Assembly (NCBI RefSeq): GCF_008728635.1 | Contig: NZ_CP044285.1 | Location: 1,116,001-1,180,000, forward strand | Direction: 5' to 3' | Source of the DNA: Hymenobacter baengnokdamensis | GTDB taxonomy: Bacteria; Bacteroidota; Bacteroidia; Cytophagales; Hymenobacteraceae | Length of the DNA stretch: 64,000 bases | In this document: piece after piece, positions 1 to 8,030 of the stretch | Layout of the letters: each line of letters starts with the position of its first letter | Numbering within the stretch: position 1 is the stretch's first letter | Made by a program: the position numbers and the translations under genes | The notes under the pieces: model-generated | Database searches by the model: none | The model's input: only the letters and a program-made list of their open reading frames with translations | What the model was told of the DNA's origin: nothing

Positions 1-990
1 GGCGCGGTCCCTAGTCCGGTAACCATGGCCAGCCTCTACGCCCAATGGCAACACGCTTACCGTGGGCGCCGCGCGGCCAAAACACTTAGCGGGCCCCAGG
101 GCCTGATTGACCAGCTCGAGCGCTTCCGGCCTGGCCTGACCCCACTTGACTTTAAGCCCGACGCCTCGGGCCGTTGCGAGGTGCTACAGGACTTCTGCGT
201 GTACTGCATGGAGCAAGCAAAGGGGCGCACCGGTGACGTGGGCCTATTCAACAATACCATTAGCTCCTACCTCAAGCGCCTGCGCAAGCTGCTCAAGTTT
301 GGCCGCTACGACTACGAGTGGATAGAGGACGAGTACAGCGAGGATGTCGACCGTGAGCCGCTCACGTTTTCAGAGGTGCTGCAGCTGGCCCAGCACGAGG
401 TGGTAGAGTGGCGGGAGGGCGGCAACAAGCACAGCCTGCGCGCCGGTATCCGGGATGTGTTCGTCTTCATCTGCCTAACGGGTCCGCGCTACGGCTCGCT
501 ACTCGAAGTCGGACCCGATGCCGTAGTGTTCGACCACTTGGCCGGCGCCGAGGTGCCGGTGCTGGAGTACTATACCTATAAGAACCGGCGCAACAAGGAA
601 AAAGTACGCGTGCCGCTCGACGAGCTGGCCTACGCCATCTGGCAGCGCTACGACGGGAAGCTGCCGGTGCCGAGCTTGGGGAAATTCAACGAGGCGATTA
701 AGCAGCTCTGCCGGGAGGCCGGGCTAACGCGCACGGTGAAGGTGCTGCGGGGGAGTGGCGCCAAACGGTTGGAGGAGCGCCAGCCGCTCTGGCAAACCGT
801 ATCCGCCCACATCGGCCGTTATACGTTCATTACCACCCAGCACGAGGGCGGGGCTGATATCGTGAGCATTCAGGATACTGTCGGGCACGCTGATATCAAC
901 ACCACCCGCAAGTACACGAAGTCGCGCGAAAAGGACCGTCTCACCACCACGCGCGGAGCCTTCACGACACTGCGTAACCGGCAGTCTTAG
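1..990 (+). CDS. Tyrosine recombinase (phage-integrase family), 5' end outside window
   Basis: Site-specific DNA recombinase. The catalytic half shows the first Arg in TGPRYGSL, a Lys in the YTYKNRRNK region, the HxxR box HIGRYTF, and the GHADINTTRKYT box with the nucleophilic Tyr near residue 298 (counted from the ATG at 25). Before it, residues of about 30-110 resemble the SAM-like core-binding domain of Bacteroidota integrases. The first ATG is at 25, but the frame stays open to base 1, and relatives are usually about 400 residues with an arm-binding domain, so the start is probably upstream of the window. All five catalytic positions seem present, so it may be active. A broken second recombinase follows 0.3 kb downstream, which suggests an integration hotspot or the end of a decayed mobile element. 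No tRNA or attachment site was recognised. Confidence 0.85.
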   Translation, partial: GAVPSPVTMASLYAQWQHAYRGRRAAKTLSGPQGLIDQLERFRPGLTPLDFKPDASGRCEVLQDFCVYCMEQAKGRTGDVGLFNNTISSYLKRLRKLLKFGRYDYEWIEDEYSEDVDREPLTFSEVLQLAQHEVVEWREGGNKHSLRAGIRDVFVFICLTGPRYGSLLEVGPDAVVFDHLAGAEVPVLEYYTYKNRRNKEKVRVPLDELAYAIWQRYDGKLPVPSLGKFNEAIKQLCREAGLTRTVKVLRGSGAKRLEERQPLWQTVSAHIGRYTFITTQHEGGADIVSIQDTVGHADINTTRKYTKSREKDRLTTTRGAFTTLRNRQS

Positions 991-1154
991 TCCGGTGTGC
1001 CCGCCTGGTGTGCCCGTTTGACGGTAAATATGTGCCGGAACGTGCTGACAATAGGTTGAGCAAGGCAGGTGCTTTCTAGCGATGGTCAAAAGTGGCGGCA
1101 GGTTCCGGCAGGGACCAGAAAAGCGGTTAGTCCAGGAGGGAGCGCTACTACCTT

Positions 1155-1182
1155 GAATGCCCGCCCTAACCGGTGGGCATTC
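1155..1182. terminator. Hairpin downstream of recombinase
   Basis: GAATGCCCGCC and GGTGGGCATTC form an 11-base stem with one G-T apposition around a 6-base loop, followed by TTCGTTT. This is a plausible rho-independent terminator for the recombinase. The rest of the interval between 991 and about 1310 shows no gene I can support. Confidence 0.45.
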
Positions 1183-1309
1183 TTCGTTTCCAGGCTGTAG
1201 GGGCCCTTTTCGGGGTTGGTTAGTCGGGTGTTATCGGTTATCTTTGGTTCATAACAAGGGCGGAAACTGAGGCGAAAGCCAGGGCGATGTCATATAGCTT
1301 AGCATATGA

Positions 1310-1864
1310 GCCGGGCGCCTGGCAGAGGAGCGGGACCGGTGGCTGTTTCAGTTATTCAGCGGGCGGCGGTACGAAGACCTGGAGAAGTTCGACAAGCGCG
1401 AGCGAATCAGCCTGACGCTGGAAGATAGCAGCCAAGTGTCGGCGCTACTGCATGCGCAGGGAAAGACGGGCAATGATGCGACGGTACCGCTGCCACCCAT
1501 TTCGGTGAAGATTGAGGAGCGGTGGGGCTGGAAATTTTCGGCCCGCAACTGGCAGCAGCGCGGCGAATGGATTAAGGAAATTGCGAAAGGTACAGGACTA
1601 ACCCGAGAGTGAGATGACCGATTGATTACGGGCGGCAAAGTGGTGCACAACTGGCGGCCCATCTGGCAGGTCATTGGCACCCACACGGCGCGGCACACGG
1701 CCGGCACGCTGCTCAAGCAGGTGAGTAATGGAAGTAAGGCGCTGGCTAAGCTTGTGCTCGGGCACGCCGATGAGAGCGTAACGGACCGGTACACGAAGGA
1801 TAGGGCCCGGCTACTGGCGCCGGCGATACTAGATGCGACAGGCGGAGCTGGGCGGGTGGTATGA
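1310..1864 (+). pseudogene. Broken tyrosine recombinase with in-frame TGA
   Basis: One reading frame continues across 1310-1864 and is interrupted only by TGA at 1610-1612. Upstream of the stop are residues typical of the recombinase core, including LFSGRRYEDL, which carries the catalytic Arg. Downstream are HTARHTAG (HxxR) and LGHADESVTDRYTKD (His and Tyr nucleophile). The frame is closed on the left by TGA at 1307, and no N-terminal core-binding domain can be read in this frame, so the gene is both truncated and carries a nonsense codon. The downstream piece could start at TTG 1622 as an 80-residue protein, but it would lack the first Arg and is unlikely to be functional. It is a different lineage from the recombinase ending at 990. 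Confidence 0.7.
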
Positions 1865-2086
1865 TGCCGACCCGCCGCGGTAGGACGGCACAGCGGAAGG
1901 CTCAAGGGGAACCAAGCATCGCATCCGCTTGGTTGGCCAGAAGCCTGCTGCTTTCCGTTTCAATCGACTACTTTTAAGGCGAGGTTCGCGTTAGAGAAAA
2001 GCACTTGGCAGCGAAATCATCGTGCCGCGCTGGCTTTCTTTTTCCCGGACTCGTATAGCCCCCTCATTACCTATTCACACCCTGCA

Positions 2087-3241
2087 ATGCCCCTGGAACA
2101 CCTGCTTGCCACCGTCGGGCACATTGCGGCCACCACCGTTACCGAAGAAGCCCCGAGTATTGATGGCAATGGGCAATGGCCCGAGCACAGCATTCGGGCG
2201 CTGCAGCACGCCGGGCTGGGCGGCCTGGTGGTGGCGCCGGAGTTCGGTGGGCACGGGCAGGGCCTGTTTGCCCTCACGCGGGCCTGCGAGCTGCTGGGCG
2301 AGGTGTCGGCCTCGGCGGCGCTGTGCTATGGCATGCACTGCGTGGGCACGGCCGTTATCGGCTCGAAGGCCACGCCGCGGCAGCAGCAGGAGTTTCTGCG
2401 GCCCATTGCGGCCGGCGAGCACCTGACCACGCTGGCCCTGAGCGAGCCGGGCACGGGCGCGCATTTTTATTTTCCGCAGACGCAGCTGCTGGCGTTGTCG
2501 GAAGACGAATACCTGGTGAACGGCAGCAAAAGCTTTGTGACCAACGGCGGACGCGCCGATTCCTACGTGCTGTCGACGGTGGGCGTGGACCCCGAGGCGG
2601 CCCGTGATGGATTTTCCTGCCTGGTGGTGCCCAACACCACGGCGGGGCTGGAGTGGGGCCCGGAGTGGAAGGGTATTGGTATGCGCGGCAACTCGTCGCG
2701 CTCGTTGCTGCTCAAGGACGTGCCGGTGCCGGCGCAGTACTTGCTGGGAGAGCACGGCGACCAACTCTGGTACATTTTTCAGGTGGTGGCGCCGTATTTC
2801 CTGACGGCGATGGCCGGTACTTACCTGGGCATTGCGCAGGCGGCATTCAACGAGGCGCGGCAGTACTTGGTGGAGCGCGCCTACCGCCACAGTGGGGCCA
2901 CGCTGAGCCAGAACGGGCTGCTGCAGCACCGGCTGGGCATGATGTGGTCGAACATCGAGCGCACGCGCCAGCTGCTCTACCACGCCACCCGCCTGGGCGA
3001 TGCCGGCGATCCGGGGGCGGTGCTGCCCATCCTCTCGGCCAAGGCGGAAATGGGGCACTGCTGCGTGGAGGTGGTGAACGAGGCCATGACCCTGATGGGG
3101 GGCAGCTCCTACGGGCAAAGCTCGCGGCTGGAAGTGCTGCTGCGCGACTCGCGCGCCGCGCACGTAATGGCGCCCACCACCGACATTCTGTACACGTGGC
3201 TGGGCCGGGCCCTGCTGGGCCAACCCCTGCTGGAAGAGTAA
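2087..3241 (+). CDS. Acyl-CoA dehydrogenase-fold flavoprotein
   Basis: 384 residues, the normal length for acyl-CoA dehydrogenases (FAD enzymes that desaturate acyl-CoA between C2 and C3). N-terminal helical domain (about 1-115), middle beta domain with LALSEPGTGA and FVTNGGRADSY (about 118-225), and C-terminal helical domain (about 230-375). The usual catalytic Glu near the C-terminus (YEG in MCAD) aligns with the Ala of HVMAPTTDIL, and I see no Glu at the alternative position used by isovaleryl- and long-chain enzymes. It may therefore be a non-dehydrogenating relative, such as a flavin monooxygenase-like or regulatory protein. Its TAA overlaps the ATG of the following kinase by one base, so translation is probably coupled. 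That pairing with a signalling gene is unusual for a beta-oxidation enzyme. Confidence 0.85.
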   Translation: MPLEHLLATVGHIAATTVTEEAPSIDGNGQWPEHSIRALQHAGLGGLVVAPEFGGHGQGLFALTRACELLGEVSASAALCYGMHCVGTAVIGSKATPRQQQEFLRPIAAGEHLTTLALSEPGTGAHFYFPQTQLLALSEDEYLVNGSKSFVTNGGRADSYVLSTVGVDPEAARDGFSCLVVPNTTAGLEWGPEWKGIGMRGNSSRSLLLKDVPVPAQYLLGEHGDQLWYIFQVVAPYFLTAMAGTYLGIAQAAFNEARQYLVERAYRHSGATLSQNGLLQHRLGMMWSNIERTRQLLYHATRLGDAGDPGAVLPILSAKAEMGHCCVEVVNEAMTLMGGSSYGQSSRLEVLLRDSRAAHVMAPTTDILYTWLGRALLGQPLLEE

Positions 3242-4764
3242 TGCCGGCGGGACGCATCCTGTACGCGGGCCTGCGCGACGACACCCTGGCGCTGCTGCAA
3301 CAGCGGCTGGCCGACGCGGTGCTGGAGCCCCTGGCGCCCGGGCAGTCGGTGGGCGACGGGCCGCTGCTGCGGCAATACGACCTGCTGCTGCTTGGCCCGG
3401 CAATGGAAATGCCCATTCGCGTGGCGCAGGAAGCGTATGCGGTGGACAAGCTCTTGTCGGTGCTGCTGCTGGCCGAAGCCAGCCTGCACGAGAAACTTAA
3501 GCAGGCGCTGCTGTTTTCGCCGTTTGTGGGGCCTACCGTGCAGAGCGCGTCGGTGGCGGTGGGCGCGAGGCTGGCGCCCATCGTGGAAGACGCCGTGCAG
3601 CGCACGGTGCAGCGCCGCAGCTTTGCCAAGCTCAAAAGCATCTCGCTCTCGGGGCTGCAGTTTGAGCCGCAGGTGGTGGCCAAGGTGCGGGCCGACTTTT
3701 CGACCAAGGTGCTGGAAGAGGCCCCGATGGGGGCCGTGCTGGTATCCGGGGCCGGCACGGTGGCCAGCATCAACCGCTACGCGCTGGAGCTGTTTGGCCG
3801 CCCCGAAACGCAGGTGCTCGGCACTGCCCTCAGCCAGCAGTTTCCGGCGGCCGTACGCCCCGCGCTGGAGGCGTTTCTGCACGACGGCTACCTGGGGGCG
3901 CCCAAGCAGCTGTTTGCCGTACCCTGGCCGGCGGGCACGTTGTACCTGGAAGTGTCGGTGACGGCCATTGACACGCCCGTGACGGGCGAGTACCACCTGG
4001 TGATGCTGAACGACACCACGGCCACGGTGCTGGCGCAGCAGCAGGCGCAGGCCGACGTGCAAGCCCTGCAACGCGCTAATGCGGACCTGGACAACTTTAT
4101 TTATTCGGCCTCGCACGACCTCAAAGCGCCCATCAGCAACATCGAGGGCCTGCTGACGGCGCTGCGCGAAGAGCTGGCCGCGCCCGCGACGGCCGCCACC
4201 GAGGTGCCGCCCCTGCTCGAGCTGATGCAGGGCGCGGTGGAGCGGTTTAAGCGCACCATCGACCACCTGACGGACCTGACCAAGCTGCAGAAAGTGCACC
4301 TGCAGCCCGCCGACGTCGTGGACCTAGCCGCCGTGGTGGAGGACGTGCGGCTGGATTTGCTGGCGCAGTTGCAAGCCACCGCGGCCCGGCTGGACGTGGA
4401 CCTGGCGCAGGCACCCACGCTGTCGTTCTCGCCCAAAAACCTGCGCTCGGTGGTGTACAACCTGCTCAGCAACGCCCTCAAATACCACCACCCTGACCGT
4501 GCGCCGCACGTGTGGCTGCGAAGCTACCCGGCCGATGTCTGCCACGTGCTGGAAGTGCAGGACAATGGCCTGGGGCTGGACGCGGGACAGCAGGCCAAGC
4601 TGTTTGGGCTGTTTCAGCGCCTGCACGACCACGTGGAGGGCTCCGGCGTGGGCTTGTACATGGTGCGCAAAATCATGGAAAACGCCGGCGGGCGCGTTGA
4701 AGTGGCAAGCCGGGTGGGCGAGGGGTCCACGTTTCGCGTCTATTTCCCCCGTGAGCCGTATTAG
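3241..4764 (+). CDS. Soluble PAS-domain sensor histidine kinase
   Basis: 507 residues. Residues 5-80 look like a receiver-type alpha/beta fold without a clear phosphoacceptor Asp. Residues of about 155-260 form a PAS-like sensor domain. The HisKA box is SASHDLKAPISN with phosphorylated His at 292. The ATPase domain has an N box (YNLLSNALKYHHPD), a G1 box (DNGLGLD), an F box (LFGLFQRLH) and a G2 box (GSGVGLYMVRKIMENAGG). There is no transmembrane segment, so it senses something in the cytoplasm. The start ATG overlaps the stop of the upstream flavoprotein gene. The single-domain response regulator 53 bases downstream is the obvious phosphotransfer partner. Inference: the redox or acyl-CoA state of the upstream flavoprotein could be part of the input. 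Confidence 0.9.
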   Translation: MPAGRILYAGLRDDTLALLQQRLADAVLEPLAPGQSVGDGPLLRQYDLLLLGPAMEMPIRVAQEAYAVDKLLSVLLLAEASLHEKLKQALLFSPFVGPTVQSASVAVGARLAPIVEDAVQRTVQRRSFAKLKSISLSGLQFEPQVVAKVRADFSTKVLEEAPMGAVLVSGAGTVASINRYALELFGRPETQVLGTALSQQFPAAVRPALEAFLHDGYLGAPKQLFAVPWPAGTLYLEVSVTAIDTPVTGEYHLVMLNDTTATVLAQQQAQADVQALQRANADLDNFIYSASHDLKAPISNIEGLLTALREELAAPATAATEVPPLLELMQGAVERFKRTIDHLTDLTKLQKVHLQPADVVDLAAVVEDVRLDLLAQLQATAARLDVDLAQAPTLSFSPKNLRSVVYNLLSNALKYHHPDRAPHVWLRSYPADVCHVLEVQDNGLGLDAGQQAKLFGLFQRLHDHVEGSGVGLYMVRKIMENAGGRVEVASRVGEGSTFRVYFPREPY

Positions 4765-4817
4765 TTATTCAGGGCCTTGTTTTTGCCTAGGTACCTGCCC
4801 AACTCACGCCCGTTGCT

Positions 4818-5234
4818 ATGTCTTTGCTGCCCGCTATCTTATTGGTTGATGATGACTCCACGACCAACTTCATTAACCAACGGCTGCTGCGCCGCATGCA
4901 GGTCAGCCAGGAGGTGCTGGTGGCCGGCAACGGTCAGGAAGCGCTGGCGGTGCTGGAAGAATGCGGGGCGGAGCCAGCCCGGTGCCCGGCTTTGATTTTA
5001 CTGGACGTGAACATGCCCGTGATGAACGGCTTCGAGTTTCTCGAAGCCCTAGCGCGGCGGCCGAAGGCAACCGACGCGGCCGTGGTAGTGATGCTGACCA
5101 CATCGCGGCTGGACCGCGACCTGACGCGCCTGGAAAACCTATCAGTGGTCGATTTTCTGCAGAAGCCGCTGACCCAGGAGGCGATGCAGCAGGTGTTGGA
5201 GCGGCACTTTGGCCACGAGTTAAAGAGCAATTAA
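4818..5234 (+). CDS. Single-domain response regulator (CheY-like)
   Basis: 138 residues forming one receiver domain with no output domain. The acidic pocket is VDDD near residues 10-13, the phosphoacceptor Asp63 lies in LLDVNMPVMNG, Thr94/Thr95 follow in MLTTS, and Lys116 is in LQKP. It lies 53 bases after the histidine kinase on the same strand and is its likely partner. With no DNA-binding domain, it probably acts by protein contact or as a phosphorelay intermediate, as is common in Cytophagales. Confidence 0.93.
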   Translation: MSLLPAILLVDDDSTTNFINQRLLRRMQVSQEVLVAGNGQEALAVLEECGAEPARCPALILLDVNMPVMNGFEFLEALARRPKATDAAVVVMLTTSRLDRDLTRLENLSVVDFLQKPLTQEAMQQVLERHFGHELKSN

Positions 5235-5337
5235 AAAATGCGGGGAGGCTGGCCCCAACGCTTATCAGGAAGGGTGCGGGAAGTGCCTGTAGGCTACCTC
5301 CGTTCTGCCTACAGCCCCGGTTGGCTGACGTCGACTT

Positions 5338-5508
5338 TCCGTTGAGGGCGGCGGTTACTTCGGCCTCGGAGAGGCTGGTGTACTGGCAGAATTCGGCGAC
5401 GGAGACGTGGGTAGGCTTGCGCAGTTGGGTGCGGATACGCTGTAGCAGGCGCTTGCCGACGTCGTAGCCGGTGCCAGTGAGTTGGCAACGTCTTTGGGAT
5501 AGAGGCAA
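5338..5508 (-). pseudogene. Small helical-domain remnant
   Basis: The minus-strand frame beginning at ATG 5508 encodes about 57 residues that look like real protein (KRLLQRIRTQLRKP, then VAEFCQYTSLSEAEV), resembling a small helix-turn-helix-type unit. Beyond about 5338 the frame runs on as low-quality sequence antisense to the regulator gene at 4818-5234, so the original 3' end seems lost. I do not recognise a named family. It could be a decayed DNA-binding accessory gene of a mobile element, given the recombinase remnants 4 kb away. Low confidence. Confidence 0.3.
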
Positions 5509-5549
5509 GCCTGGGGCATGTGGGGGCGAATTGGGACTATTTGGACCGA

Positions 5550-5585
5550 CGAACCTACAACTGCGAAAGGCCGGCTGTAGGTTCG
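5550..5585. repeat. Perfect 10-bp inverted repeat
   Basis: CGAACCTACA (5550-5559) and TGTAGGTTCG (5576-5585) are exact reverse complements around a 16-base spacer. There is no T-run, so an intrinsic terminator is not clear. It lies directly before a short tandem repeat in a gene-poor interval. Confidence 0.6.
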
Positions 5586-5586
5586 T

Positions 5587-5631
5587 GTTATGAAATATAA
5601 AGCGCTGTTGTTATGAAATATAAAGCGCTGT
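5587..5631. repeat. Two-copy 23-bp tandem repeat
   Basis: GTTATGAAATATAAAGCGCT begins at 5587 and again at 5610 with period 23. The unit is AT-rich compared with its surroundings. The interval from 5235 to 6229 holds this repeat, the adjacent inverted repeat, one remnant gene and one copy of a dispersed palindrome. I see no intact gene there. Confidence 0.7.
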
Positions 5632-6007
5632 ATTTCAGTGGGCAGTTGCTAATGATTGCGGCTGGTTTCGGCGTGGACCCGTACGGGCGGACGCTGGCCT
5701 CGGTGCGACTGCCAGTAGCCGGCGGCCCGGCTCTGGCACTTGATTCTTTGCTGGTGGTGCGCGGCTGGGCCTGGGACCCGGAGCATCGAGCAGGGCGTAG
5801 CGCGCAGCAAACAGCGGCTGTAGCGACCCGGCGGGGGAGCCCCCGGAGTGCTCACGCCGCGCCAGTGGCGGCAATTCAATTACAAAAATAAGCGGCGTTA
5901 TGAGGTGGGCTGCACCTGGTAGCAAGGTCGCAGAGTACAAGCAGCCATTTTCAGCGACTTTTTCAACTTGTAGACTCGTCGTGAAGTGAAAAGCGAAAGT
6001 AGCTAGC

Positions 6008-6110
6008 GCGGATTCTGGGTCGGTGTACGCTTTTTGACCGACTGGCTCCCCCTCTCAGTTGAGGAGAGGAGGCCAGCCTCAAAGGGGGCTCGTGAGGCGC
6101 CCACCAGAAC
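6008..6110. repeat. Dispersed palindromic element, family A copy 1
   Basis: Starts GCGGATTCTGGGTC, then a poly-T stretch and TGGCTCCCCCTCTC. The same order of words recurs at 36936-37056, where the element is complete with inverted ends. Here the right-hand inverted end is not recognisable, so this copy looks decayed or 3'-truncated. It is probably a non-coding MITE- or REP-like repeat. Confidence 0.6.
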
Positions 6111-6229
6111 GAGTAGGTAAGCAACTTGGCTGACTAAGCACTAGTTGAAAAATTCCGGGAGGCGATAGCTTTCTGGCTGCTACTTTTAAAGCGAGAAGCG
6201 CCTGCCACCGGCGTATCCTTCTTTTTCCC

Positions 6230-7618
6230 ATGACTTTCCTTTCGAAGACTGGCTTGCTGACTACCTGCGCGGTTTCCTTGCTGTTGCTGTCCTTTTTGCC
6301 CAGGCCCCGGCTCGCAACTGATGGTGGCTGGCATAGTCTATTTGATGGGAAAACGCTGGCTGGCTGGAAAAAACTGGGTGGTACCGCCAGCTACACCGTT
6401 GAAAATGGTGCTATCGTCGGGACGACAGTCCTGAATTCGGGCAACACGTTTTTGGTGATGGAGCGGGAGTACAGTGATTTTGACCTGGAATTGGACGTCA
6501 AAATTGAGGGTTCACAAAACAACTCGGGCATACAGACGCGCAGTCACTTCGACTCATCGGCCCAGCCTGGTAAAGTGTACGGGCGGCAAGTAGAAATTGA
6601 CCCCTCGGCGCGGGGCTGGTCGGGCGGTATCTACGACGAGGCACGCCGCCAGTGGCTCTACCCACTCGATTTGCACCCGCAGGCCAAAACGGCATTTAAG
6701 GCAGGCGAGTACAACCACCTCAAGATAGAATGCTTGGGCAACGAGACGAAAACGTGGCTGAACAATGTGCCCTTAGCCTACGTGGTAGACCCGGTAGACC
6801 CTAAAGGCTTTATTGGCTTACAGGTACACGGCATTACCGAGGCGGCGCAGGCGGGTAAGAAGGTGTACTTCAAAAATATTCGCATCAAAACGGCGAACCT
6901 GCAACCGAGTGCCTTTCCGGCCGACATCTATGTGGCCAACTTCGTACCCAACTACTTAACTGCCTACGAGCAGCAACACGGTTGGAAGCTCTTATTTGAT
7001 GGGAAAACCAGCCGGGGCTGGCGCAGCGCCAGGGAAAAGAACTTTCCGGCGCAGGGCTGGCAGATAGCCCACGGCGCCCTGACGGTGCTGCCCTCGGAAG
7101 GGAAGGAGGCGGCCAACGGTGGCGATATCGTGACCACCGACGAATATAAGGCGTTCGACTTGTCGTTTGAGTTTAAGCTGACGCCGGGAGCCAACAGCGG
7201 GGTAAAGTATTTTGTGACACTGGCCGAGAAAACCGAGGGCTCGGCCATTGGCCTGGAATACCAGGTGCTCGACGATGCCCTGCACCCCGATGCCAAGCTG
7301 GGCCGCGATGGCGACCGTACCCTGGCCTCCCTCTACGATTTGAAAACGGCCGACAAGCCGGCGCGCTTCGTGCACCCCATCGGGGAGTGGAACGTGGGCC
7401 GCGTGGTAGTGTATCCGAATAACCACGTCGAGCACTACCTCAACGGGGCCAAAGTGCTGGAGTATGAGCGGGGCTCGGCCGAGTTTCGCAGTCTGGTAGC
7501 CCAGAGCAAATACCATGTGTGGCCCAACTTCGGCGAGGCCCCAGCCGGCCACTTGCTGCTGCAAGACCACGGCAACCGGGTATCGTTTCGCAGCATCAAG
7601 CTCAAAGAGCTGCGCTAA
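6230..7618 (+). CDS. Secreted protein with two DUF1080 (3-keto-disaccharide hydrolase) domains
   Basis: 462 residues with an N-terminal signal sequence (hydrophobic segment about 8-25). Two DUF1080 beta-sandwich domains follow in tandem. The first begins at WHSLFDGKTLAGW (about 33-225) and the second at GWKLLFDGKTSRGW (about 247-460). Each carries the family's F-DGK-x-GW opening and a later NSGI or NSGV segment (QNNSGIQTRSH and GANSGVKYFV). The family includes concanavalin-like proteins that cleave 3-keto-glycosides and is common in polysaccharide-degrading Bacteroidota. The substrate cannot be deduced. Its 3' end is 6 bases from the convergent regulator at 7625. The duplication suggests two binding or catalytic modules in one polypeptide. 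Confidence 0.88.
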   Translation: MTFLSKTGLLTTCAVSLLLLSFLPRPRLATDGGWHSLFDGKTLAGWKKLGGTASYTVENGAIVGTTVLNSGNTFLVMEREYSDFDLELDVKIEGSQNNSGIQTRSHFDSSAQPGKVYGRQVEIDPSARGWSGGIYDEARRQWLYPLDLHPQAKTAFKAGEYNHLKIECLGNETKTWLNNVPLAYVVDPVDPKGFIGLQVHGITEAAQAGKKVYFKNIRIKTANLQPSAFPADIYVANFVPNYLTAYEQQHGWKLLFDGKTSRGWRSAREKNFPAQGWQIAHGALTVLPSEGKEAANGGDIVTTDEYKAFDLSFEFKLTPGANSGVKYFVTLAEKTEGSAIGLEYQVLDDALHPDAKLGRDGDRTLASLYDLKTADKPARFVHPIGEWNVGRVVVYPNNHVEHYLNGAKVLEYERGSAEFRSLVAQSKYHVWPNFGEAPAGHLLLQDHGNRVSFRSIKLKELR

Positions 7619-7624
7619 TGCCGC

Positions 7625-8023
7625 TTAAGCTGGGCGCTCGCCTTGCAGCTGCGAGTAGATAGCCTGTATTTCCAGACGGTCTATGGGCTTATGAATGAGG
7701 CGCGTAACCAAGGCATAGGTTTTCGCCTTTTCCATGTCGGTCAGCGCCAAAGAAGAGGTAAGAATAAAAATATGGCAATGGCCGCGCAATAGATTCTCGT
7801 GCGGAGCCAACGCATCCAGAAATTGCCAGCCATTCATAAGGGGCATATTCAAATCCAGAAAGATGACGGCCGGCGTCTCGGCCGGGGGCTGCTGCAAAAG
7901 CACGGCCAGCGCTGCCTCCGCCGACTCGAAGGTGGAGATAGTAGTGGAAAACTGCTCTATTCGTAAAAGCCTTTTGGTAAGGTAGTTGGCTAGCGGGTCG
8001 TCGTCAATCAGGAACGTTTTCAT
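7625..8023 (-). CDS. Single-domain response regulator (CheY-like)
   Basis: 132 residues from ATG 8023. A TTG at 8038 would add five residues and overlap the upstream kinase stop, so the ATG is preferred. It is a receiver domain only: acidic triad DDD at 7-9, phosphoacceptor Asp57 in FLDLNMPLMNG, Thr89 in LTSS, Lys112 in HKP. It starts 7 bases after the stop of the histidine kinase at 8031-9890 and is clearly its operon partner. There is no output domain. It is similar in design to the regulator at 4818-5234, so the two kinase/regulator pairs look like paralogous modules. Confidence 0.93.
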   Translation of the reverse strand: MKTFLIDDDPLANYLTKRLLRIEQFSTTISTFESAEAALAVLLQQPPAETPAVIFLDLNMPLMNGWQFLDALAPHENLLRGHCHIFILTSSLALTDMEKAKTYALVTRLIHKPIDRLEIQAIYSQLQGERPA

Positions 8024-8030
8024 ACGTAGC

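Noticed and set aside
1080..1200. Possible tRNA-end attachment site after the recombinase
   Set aside because: I looked for a T-arm and acceptor pattern and found only a hairpin. No cloverleaf could be drawn.
2075..4299. Long minus-strand open frames opposite the flavoprotein and kinase
   Set aside because: They are antisense shadows in GC-rich DNA, rich in Arg, His, Gly and Ala, without domain motifs, and overlap clear genes.
4903..5508. Full 201-codon minus-strand frame covering the regulator
   Set aside because: Only the first 57 codons look like protein; the rest is antisense to the response regulator at 4818-5234.
5613..5891. 92-codon plus-strand frame starting inside the tandem repeat
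   Set aside because: No plausible leader, low-complexity Ala/Gly/Arg sequence, and the start is the repeat itself. Not supported as a gene.
1..6229. Prophage or integrative element
   Set aside because: Apart from two recombinases and repeats there are no structural, conjugation or replication genes. At most this is the edge or remnant of an element.
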